Source: Phycisphaeraceae bacterium | GTDB lineage: Bacteria; Planctomycetota; Phycisphaerae; Phycisphaerales; Phycisphaeraceae | NCBI GenBank assembly: GCA_020849625.1 | Contig: JADLFV010000130.1 | Coordinates: 1-37,117 of the forward strand | DNA length: 37,117 nucleotides | Direction: 5' to 3' | In this document: positions 31,295-37,117 of the stretch, piece by piece | Numbering within the stretch: the stretch's first letter is position 1 | Layout: each line of letters opens with the position of its first letter | Program-made: the position numbers and the translations under genes | Notes under the pieces: generated by a model | The model's input: the letters and a program-made list of their open reading frames with translations, nothing else | Database searches by the model: none | Told to the model about the DNA's origin: nothing

Positions 31295-32329
31295 CTAACC
31301 GGTGAGCGTGGGGTTGCGGCAGAGGCGGTCGAGTTGGGCCTGGTCCATCCAGGGCAGTTGCTCGAGGTTGCGGCGCAGTGAGGCGGGCATGGGTTTGCCC
31401 AGGCGCTCGTAGCGCGGCCGACTCTTCCAGCGGCGGTGCATCCACAGGTATTGATCGGGACGCATGCGCACCATCATTTCGATGGCGCGGTTGTAACGGG
31501 CGGTGATGTAGTAGAGCGGGTCGGGCTGATCGACCCAGTCCTGCGGCTGGATCATGTCCGCCACGCCCAGCTCGTAGCGGAAGGCGGGGCCTAATGCGTC
31601 GTGGGTGGGAATGCGATGGGCGTAGCCGCAGATGATCGGCACGTTCTGGTTCATCGCCAGCAGGCCGATGGATTTGTAGGTGCTGGCCAACTTGCCGAAA
31701 AAGGGCACGAACATGCCGCGATCGCCGGCATTCTGATCAGCGATGAAGCCCAACACGCCGCCGTCGGCCAGCACCTGCACCATACGGGCGGTGGCGTCGA
31801 ACTTGGTCAGCACGGTCAATCCCCGCTTCTGGCGGATGCCCAGCAGCCAGTCGTTGATCAGGCGGTTATCGAGCGGCCGGGCCAGGGCTTCGATGTGAAA
31901 GCCCATGGTGGCCAGCAGGTAGCCGAGCACTTCCCAGTTGCCCAGGTGCCCGGTGAGCAGGATGGCGGGCTTGTGTTGCAGCATCAGGCGCAAAGCGGGC
32001 GCCAGGTTGCCCAGGCGTACGTGACGGGGCCAGGTGTCGATGTGCAGCAGGCGCGGCGTGTGACAGACTTCGACCGCCAGTTGCACGAAATGCTCGAACG
32101 ACTGCAGCGCCACCTGCTCGCGGCGGGCGTCGGACCATTCGGGAAACGCGGCGGTCAGGTTGTCCAGGGCACGCTTTCGGTGGCGACGGTCGAGACGATA
32201 CATGCTGCGCCCCACAGCGGCGGCGGTGCGCAGATTGTCGCGGACGCTGAAGCAGGTCAGCGTCATGGCCGCGGCACGGGCGGCCAGGTATTGCGACCAG
32301 AGCGAAAAGGCGTTGGAGGGAGCAGCCAT
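31295..32329 (-). CDS. LpxL/HtrB-type lipid A acyltransferase-like protein
   Basis: A 344-residue inner-membrane acyltransferase of the LpxL/HtrB family, which transfers fatty acids to lipid A precursors or related lipids. The catalytic HX4D/E motif is His128-x4-Glu133 in LLTGHLGNWEVLGYLL, preceded by the Arg-rich RRHRKRALDNLTAAFPEWS. Downstream blocks FIADQNAGDRGMFVPFFGKLAST and the terminal YLWMHRRWKSRPRYE are conserved family features. Only a weak N-terminal hydrophobic stretch is seen. Its presence suggests outer-membrane lipopolysaccharide or a related glycolipid. No ribosome binding site precedes the ATG. Confidence 0.9.
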   Translation of the reverse strand: MAAPSNAFSLWSQYLAARAAAMTLTCFSVRDNLRTAAAVGRSMYRLDRRHRKRALDNLTAAFPEWSDARREQVALQSFEHFVQLAVEVCHTPRLLHIDTWPRHVRLGNLAPALRLMLQHKPAILLTGHLGNWEVLGYLLATMGFHIEALARPLDNRLINDWLLGIRQKRGLTVLTKFDATARMVQVLADGGVLGFIADQNAGDRGMFVPFFGKLASTYKSIGLLAMNQNVPIICGYAHRIPTHDALGPAFRYELGVADMIQPQDWVDQPDPLYYITARYNRAIEMMVRMRPDQYLWMHRRWKSRPRYERLGKPMPASLRRNLEQLPWMDQAQLDRLCRNPTLTG

Positions 32330-32334
32330 GAGGA

Positions 32335-32417
32335 GCGTGGGGCGTGGGGCGTAAACAACGTAGGGCGTAGGGTGTGCAACACGCCCTACGCCCTACGCTC
32401 TACGCCCTACGTTTTTT
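32335..32417. repeat. Inverted short tandem repeat, unit GGGCGTA
   Basis: CGTAGGGCGTAGGGTGTG (32359-32376) faces its reverse complement (32380-32397) across a 3-base loop, with one mismatch that would pair as G-U in RNA. Further GGGCGTG copies lie to the left and CTACGCC copies to the right, ending in seven T at 32412-32418 on the plus strand. It fills the gap between the LpxL-like start and the stop of the next gene. Confidence 0.85.
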
Positions 32418-33713
32418 TCACCGATCGTAGTAGCCGACCAGGGCCAGGAAGCGGTTCTGGTTCAGCACCGGGATGGTCAGCGAGCGGGCCTCGCCGATCA
32501 GCGTCTGGTACTGCTCGTAATTCTTCTTGGCTTCGACGTTCTTGGCGATCAGCACGGGGTCGATCACGTCCTGGGGCAGGGCTTCGGGCAGTGGCGGCTC
32601 GATGCCCAGCACCAGGTAGTCGTCTTCGTAGGTCAGGTCAGGGGTCAACTGGCCGCCCCAGCGGCGGACCATCGACTCGACCAGTTGCCGCTCGGCCTCG
32701 GTGGCCTGGCCGTCGTGGTTGATGTCGAAGTCGCCGTATATGTGGAATTTGAAGGACTTCTTGGGGTCATAGACCATGTTGACGATCTGGTCGCCTTCCT
32801 TGACGATGGCCTTGTAGCCCTTGCGCACGATGCGGGCCAGGCTGGTGGCCGGCTCCACGCTGATCACTTCGACGGTGGCCTTGCCGCGGACGTCCTGGAA
32901 TTCGTCGGTCTTGATCAGGTCCATGGCGTTGAAGACCTCGAAGGTCAGGCCGAGGGTGATGTGATCGTTGGAGCCGAGGTTGATGTAAACCTGGTCGAGG
33001 TTGTCAGCCGTGGCGGTGACGTGGCCGTCCGCCACCACGACGTTCTCGACGCCGCCGGTGCTGCCCTTCTGCCCGCCGGTCAGTCGTTCGATCTCGCTGC
33101 GCATGCGCACCACGTCAGCATCCTTCTGCCGCAACGTCTGTTCCTGGTCAGCGATGCGCTGATCTTTTTCGCGGCGCAGGTCAGCCAGTTCGGTGCTCAG
33201 CTTGTCATCGGAGCCGCGGATGTCGTTGCGGTACTGCTCGAAGTCCTGGCTGACCTTGTCGATCTGGGTCCGCAGTTCAGCTATGGTGTCGTTGTAGCTC
33301 TTGTCGAGTGCAGCCTTGGATTGCTCGGCGGCGGCAGCCTGGGTGCGGGCTTCATCGCGGGCCTGCTCGGCCTGCTTGGTGGCGCTTTGAGCGGCGCTCA
33401 ACTCACGATTCAGCCGATCCACCTCATCGAACAGGGCCTGCGAGATGTCGCGCTGCTCGCGTTGCTGGCCCAGGGCTTCGAGGGTCAGGTCGGGCTGCGA
33501 GCTGATCATGCCCTTGAGCTGGGTGTTCTCCTCGGTGGCCTGTGTCAGCGCGGCGCGATCCTGGGCCTGCTGCTTCTGGGCAGTTGCCAGCTCGGCGTCC
33601 GACTTGGACTTGCCGTTGTAGAAGATGACCGCCAGAACGAGGGCGAAAAAGAAGAGGATGATGAAAAACACCATCGCTACTGCCAATCCACCGCCGGTTC
33701 GTGCTCGTGCCAT
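32418..33713 (-). CDS. Membrane-anchored coiled-coil protein with BRCT-like C-terminus
   Basis: A 431-residue protein. After the basic start MARARTGGG comes one membrane segment (about 13-32, VAMVFFIILFFFALVLAVIFY), then a long coiled coil (about 35-215). A beta domain follows at about 225-318, with DQVYINLGSNDHITLGLTFEVF and AIVKEGDQIVNMVYDP, similar to FlgT-like C-terminal domains. The last 110 residues have the BRCT pattern: FHIYGDFD, then VRRWGGQLTPDLTYEDDYLVLG, then IPVLNQNRFLALVGYY. Basic residues before the membrane segment suggest the bulk is outside the cytoplasm, which would be unusual for BRCT. GGAG precedes the ATG. Role unknown; a cell-envelope scaffold is plausible. Confidence 0.78.
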   Translation of the reverse strand: MARARTGGGLAVAMVFFIILFFFALVLAVIFYNGKSKSDAELATAQKQQAQDRAALTQATEENTQLKGMISSQPDLTLEALGQQREQRDISQALFDEVDRLNRELSAAQSATKQAEQARDEARTQAAAAEQSKAALDKSYNDTIAELRTQIDKVSQDFEQYRNDIRGSDDKLSTELADLRREKDQRIADQEQTLRQKDADVVRMRSEIERLTGGQKGSTGGVENVVVADGHVTATADNLDQVYINLGSNDHITLGLTFEVFNAMDLIKTDEFQDVRGKATVEVISVEPATSLARIVRKGYKAIVKEGDQIVNMVYDPKKSFKFHIYGDFDINHDGQATEAERQLVESMVRRWGGQLTPDLTYEDDYLVLGIEPPLPEALPQDVIDPVLIAKNVEAKKNYEQYQTLIGEARSLTIPVLNQNRFLALVGYYDR

Positions 33714-33904
33714 GGGTTACTCCAGAGAGACCCGCCGATATCGGGGGTCGGGGCCGGTGAAAAACACGGTTCACTGCGCCGAGCGCAGCGTCACAAGTGT
33801 CGCCACTTGGGACACTTTCGTCAAGCCCGCCCCCCGCCCCCGCCCCGAAGCGACCCGCGGCCGGGCACATGACAGTCCCTATGGGGCGGCTCCAGCCGCT
33901 ATAC

Positions 33905-34033
33905 CCGAAATCCGAAACCCGAAACACGAAATAAACTCAAAACTCGAACACGAAAATAGTTGCCCCAAGATGTACTTCGAGGTTTCGATTTTAGGGTTTA
34001 TTTCGCGTTTCGAGTTTCGTGTTTCGAGTTTTT
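33905..34033. repeat. Inverted short tandem repeat, unit CGAAACA
   Basis: The left half (33905-33957) contains CCGAAAT, CCGAAAC and ACGAAAT units followed by TAAACTCAAAACTCG. The right half (about 33976-34033) is a close reverse complement with TTTCGCG, TTTCGAG and TTTCGTG units, ending in T7. Base pairing could extend over about 50 bases. Unlike the other loci it lies between divergent genes, upstream of both the coiled-coil gene and tRNA-Arg. Confidence 0.8.
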
Positions 34034-34094
34034 TTACCCCAGTGTGGCGGTCATGCACCCCCTGCCCCCGCAGTGGCGGACCGCAGCGCGTCCG

Positions 34095-34123
34095 TTGCTT
34101 TCGGGGCGGCGCTGGCGTATTCT
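34095..34123 (+). promoter_or_regulatory. Candidate tRNA-Arg promoter
   Basis: TTGCTT (34095-34100) and TATTCT (34118-34123) are 17 bases apart and lie 31 bases upstream of the mature tRNA 5' end, a suitable arrangement. Confidence 0.55.
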
Positions 34124-34153
34124 TTCCCCTTCCGTCGCGGCACTGGTCGCGGG

Positions 34154-34227
34154 GGACGCGTAGCTCAATTGGATAGAGCTCCGGTCTACGGAACCGGCGG
34201 TTAGAGGTTCGAATCCTCTCGCGTCCG
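34154..34227 (+). tRNA. tRNA-Arg (anticodon ACG)
   Basis: A complete cloverleaf: acceptor GGACGCG/CGCGTCC, D-arm GCTC-AATTGGATA-GAGC, anticodon stem CCGGT/ACCGG with loop CTACGGA (anticodon ACG at 34188-34190), T-arm AGAGG-TTCGAAT-CCTCT and discriminator G. The CCA end is not encoded. A34 would normally be edited to inosine by TadA, allowing CGU, CGC and CGA to be read. Confidence 0.96.
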
Positions 34228-34315
34228 TTTGCAGCTTGGCATTGATCCATTTCAGGCATACACTAACCTTTGCCCCCGAGTGTCCGATTTTCCCGGGGGA
34301 TAATCAGGAGTGAAT

Positions 34316-34786
34316 ATGGGGCTTCGTGACGCAATTCTGCATGAGCCGGTGTCCAGTCTGCCGCTGCGCAAGGCGCTGACCATTCAGCCGCAGGCCTCGG
34401 TGCGGCAGGCTCTGGATCTGATGCGGCAGGACAAACTGGGCTGCGTGTTCCTGCTCAGCGGCAGCGGGCGGCCCACGCGGATGTTCACTGAGCGGGTGAT
34501 GATCAAACTGCTGGCCAGCGAGCCGGACCGCCTCGATGACCCGGTGGAGCAGCACGCGATCGATATCGCCTGCCTGGTGAAGTTGAACGATCCGATCAGC
34601 CTGGTGCTCAAGCAGATGCAGCAGAGCAACATCCGCTTCGTGTGCGTGGTGGACGAAAAGGATCGACTGGTGGGCCTGACCGGGCAGCGCGGCCTGATGG
34701 AGTATCTGGCTGAGCACTTCCCGCGGGCGGTGAAGGTGCACGTGCTGGAGTCGAAGCTGTACATGGACCAGCGCGAAGGCGCCTGA
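34316..34786 (+). CDS. CBS-domain pair protein (copy 1)
   Basis: A 156-residue protein made of two CBS domains (about 10-70 and 75-135), which usually form a disc that binds adenine nucleotides. The first is SLPLRKALTIQPQASVRQALDLMRQDKLGCVFLL and the second is LKQMQQSNIRFVCVVDEKDRLVGLTGQRGLMEYLAE. No attached enzyme domain is present, so it may regulate a partner. AGGAG lies 5 bases upstream of the ATG; the GTG at 34310 overlaps that site and is unlikely to be the start. A CCCCCG/CGGGGG hairpin (34273-34299) separates it from tRNA-Arg. Confidence 0.87.
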   Translation: MGLRDAILHEPVSSLPLRKALTIQPQASVRQALDLMRQDKLGCVFLLSGSGRPTRMFTERVMIKLLASEPDRLDDPVEQHAIDIACLVKLNDPISLVLKQMQQSNIRFVCVVDEKDRLVGLTGQRGLMEYLAEHFPRAVKVHVLESKLYMDQREGA

Positions 34787-34828
34787 GTGATCACGCGGTT
34801 TGGGTGTTGCAATCAAGAACAGAAAGGA

Positions 34829-34921
34829 ACCACGAAGGCACGAAGGACACGAAGAAAGATGAACATTTGAAGGCATTTTTACTTCGTGTTTGACTTCGTG
34901 ACCTTTGTGACTTCGTGGTTG
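34829..34921. repeat. Inverted short tandem repeat, unit CACGAAG
   Basis: The left arm (34829-34855) holds three copies, CACGAAG-G-CACGAAG-GA-CACGAAG. The right arm (34880-34921) holds the reverse complement as CTTCGTG three times, plus one diverged CTTTGTG. The gap is about 24 bases. It lies between the two CBS genes, 43 bases after the first stop and 28 bases before the second start. Confidence 0.85.
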
Positions 34922-34948
34922 AAAAGAATTTTTACGTGAGGATGTCGC

Positions 34949-35440
34949 ATGGCCCGTCGCTACCGAAGACCGACCGATACGCAGGAGTTCGAGGACCCGC
35001 TGAGCAACTACGATCCGCGGGCCTACGAAGATGATCTGGAGCGCTCCCTGGCCGAGGAGCCGGTGGGCAGCTTGAAGATCACGCCGTTCTTCCCGGTCGA
35101 GCCGCGGATGACGGTGGGCGAAGTGATCCGCACCATGGCCAAACGGAATCTGTTCTGCGCGCTGGTGATGGAAAACGAAAAGCTGGTCGGCATCTTCTCC
35201 GAGCGCGATGTGCTGGAGAAGGTCAGCGGCAACTTCAGTGCGGTGCAGGATCAGCCGATCCGAAATCTGATGACGCCGCAGCCGGCGACGGTGTACGACA
35301 CGGACGTGGTGGGCAAAGTGATCAACCTGATGGCGGTGGGGGGGTTCCGCCACGTGCCGGTGCTGGATGTCAATGACCGGTTGATCGGGATTTTGGGGCC
35401 GCGGCGGATCGTGAAGATTCTGCAAAGGCAGTTTGCGTAA
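34949..35440 (+). CDS. CBS-domain pair protein (copy 2)
   Basis: A 163-residue protein with an N-terminal extension of about 35 mostly polar residues (MARRYRRPTDTQEFEDP), then two CBS domains. The first is PRMTVGEVIRTMAKRNLFCALVMENEKLVGIFSERDVLEKV and the second is MTPQPATVYDTDVVGKVINLMAVGGFRHVPVLDVNDRLIGILGPRRIVKIL. FSERD and GFRHVPVLD are strong family marks. It aligns with copy 1 over both domains (EEPVGSLKI against HEPVSSLPL at the same place), so the pair probably arose by duplication. GTGAGGA precedes the ATG. Confidence 0.92.
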   Translation: MARRYRRPTDTQEFEDPLSNYDPRAYEDDLERSLAEEPVGSLKITPFFPVEPRMTVGEVIRTMAKRNLFCALVMENEKLVGIFSERDVLEKVSGNFSAVQDQPIRNLMTPQPATVYDTDVVGKVINLMAVGGFRHVPVLDVNDRLIGILGPRRIVKILQRQFA

Positions 35441-35471
35441 GGATTTGGGAGCCGGGGGCGGCAGGTCGGAC

Positions 35472-35608
35472 TTGACGGCGGCCGGCAAATCTGGTGAAAT
35501 GTGTTCAAGACGTCACGGCCGCAGAGGCGGTTGACTGTCGGTGGGAAAGTCCCGCGGCTGAGTGTGGCGAAGCAGCGGGTTTGACAGACGCATAGAAGGG
35601 GCTAACAT
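35472..35608 (+). promoter_or_regulatory. Two candidate rRNA promoters
   Basis: The upstream candidate has TTGACG (35472-35477), a 17-base spacer and TGAAAT (35495-35500). The downstream candidate has TTGACA (35581-35586), a 16-base spacer and TAACAT (35603-35608) and is the stronger. Tandem promoters are usual for rRNA operons. Both lie 400-510 bases upstream of 16S. Confidence 0.6.
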
Positions 35609-35614
35609 ACGCCG

Positions 35615-36008
35615 CTCCGTTCACCACGGTGGACGGAAGCCGTGTCCCGGCGTCGCGAGTCGGGAACGAGCGGGATCTTTGGCAAGTGAACAGTTGGGTG
35701 GTTGCCGCGAGGATGCGCCCCCGGAAAGTATGAGCCGTCGCAGGCCGCTTTCCGCGGGCAAGATCCAAGCTCTCGGCTCTTCACAGGCCGGGAGAACGGT
35801 TCGATTCTTGCGACAACCGAATGGAAAGTATCCTTTCAATTCGAGAGAATCGAGCCTTCCCGGTGACTCTAGCCGGTCATCGGGCCCTGCCTCGGAATTT
35901 ATTCCGGGTGCAGGGGGACCCATCATTGAACAAATGATGAATCAGGTCGAACCTTCAACTCGAAGCCAAAGCCCGCGAACTCCCGTTCGTGGGTTGAGCA
36001 ACGAATCC
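35615..36008 (+). other. rRNA operon leader
   Basis: A leader of about 390 bases before 16S that holds no supported gene. It contains a strong hairpin, CCTGC-CGGAAT/ATTCCG-GCAGG (35886-35914), and a boxA-like GGCTCTTCACAG near 35774, with small dyads around 35926-35940. Frames open here run into 16S and are not coding. Antitermination and pre-rRNA processing roles are inferred. Confidence 0.5.

Positions 36009-37117
<1,109 letters not shown>

Noticed and set aside
34273..34299. Terminator between tRNA-Arg and the first CBS gene
   Set aside because: CCCCCG/CGGGGG forms a stem, but no T-run follows and the ribosome binding site of the next gene is close.

Overview
The window looks like chromosomal DNA from a planctomycete, most likely of class Phycisphaerae. 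The partial 16S rRNA gene at the right end carries planctomycete-type variants, including GGAGGCTGCAG at the 338 region and GGCTCACACAAGCGG near position 910. One protein has PEP-CTERM and dockerin-like signals typical of the phylum, several lipoproteins and anchored proteins are of planctomycete style, and the DNA is GC-rich. No phage, transposase, CRISPR array or clear island signal is visible; this is ordinary core genome with accessory surface genes.

Left third (1-9.4 kb): a class I glutamine amidotransferase, pdxJ (vitamin B6), a small unknown protein, a MacB/FtsX-type ABC permease, a D-2-hydroxyacid dehydrogenase, a HEAT-repeat lipoprotein, a polytopic membrane protein, a CDF metal transporter, purC and an adenylate kinase. 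Next comes a compact iron-sulfur operon, iscR-iscS-iscU-iscA (9.58-12.45 kb). It has a sigma-70-like promoter whose spacer holds a perfect dyad, hairpins at two of its internal junctions, and a terminator.

Middle (13-25 kb): a small membrane protein, GTP-type PEP carboxykinase followed by a large P-loop protein that I place in the DUF4914 family, a YjfB-like motility peptide, an exported hypothetical protein, an ECF sigma factor translationally coupled (ATGA) to a membrane-anchored LolA/RseB-like partner, and a 981-residue repeat protein with dockerin-like and PEP-CTERM ends.

Right third (25-37 kb): gyrA, two envelope proteins (a coiled-coil lipoprotein and an exported protein), an orphan receiver-domain protein, an LpxL-like acyltransferase, a membrane-anchored coiled-coil protein with a BRCT-like C-terminus, tRNA-Arg(ACG), two paralogous CBS-domain proteins, and an rRNA leader with two candidate promoters leading into 16S rRNA.

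The most distinctive non-coding signals are two families of intergenic repeats. One is a set of seven loci where a short degenerate tandem repeat faces its own inverted copy across a small gap, with a different unit at each locus; six of the seven lie just 3' of a gene. The other is a set of four short hairpins tagged with CGTTTAGC. All assignments come from reading the sequence; no database search was run.
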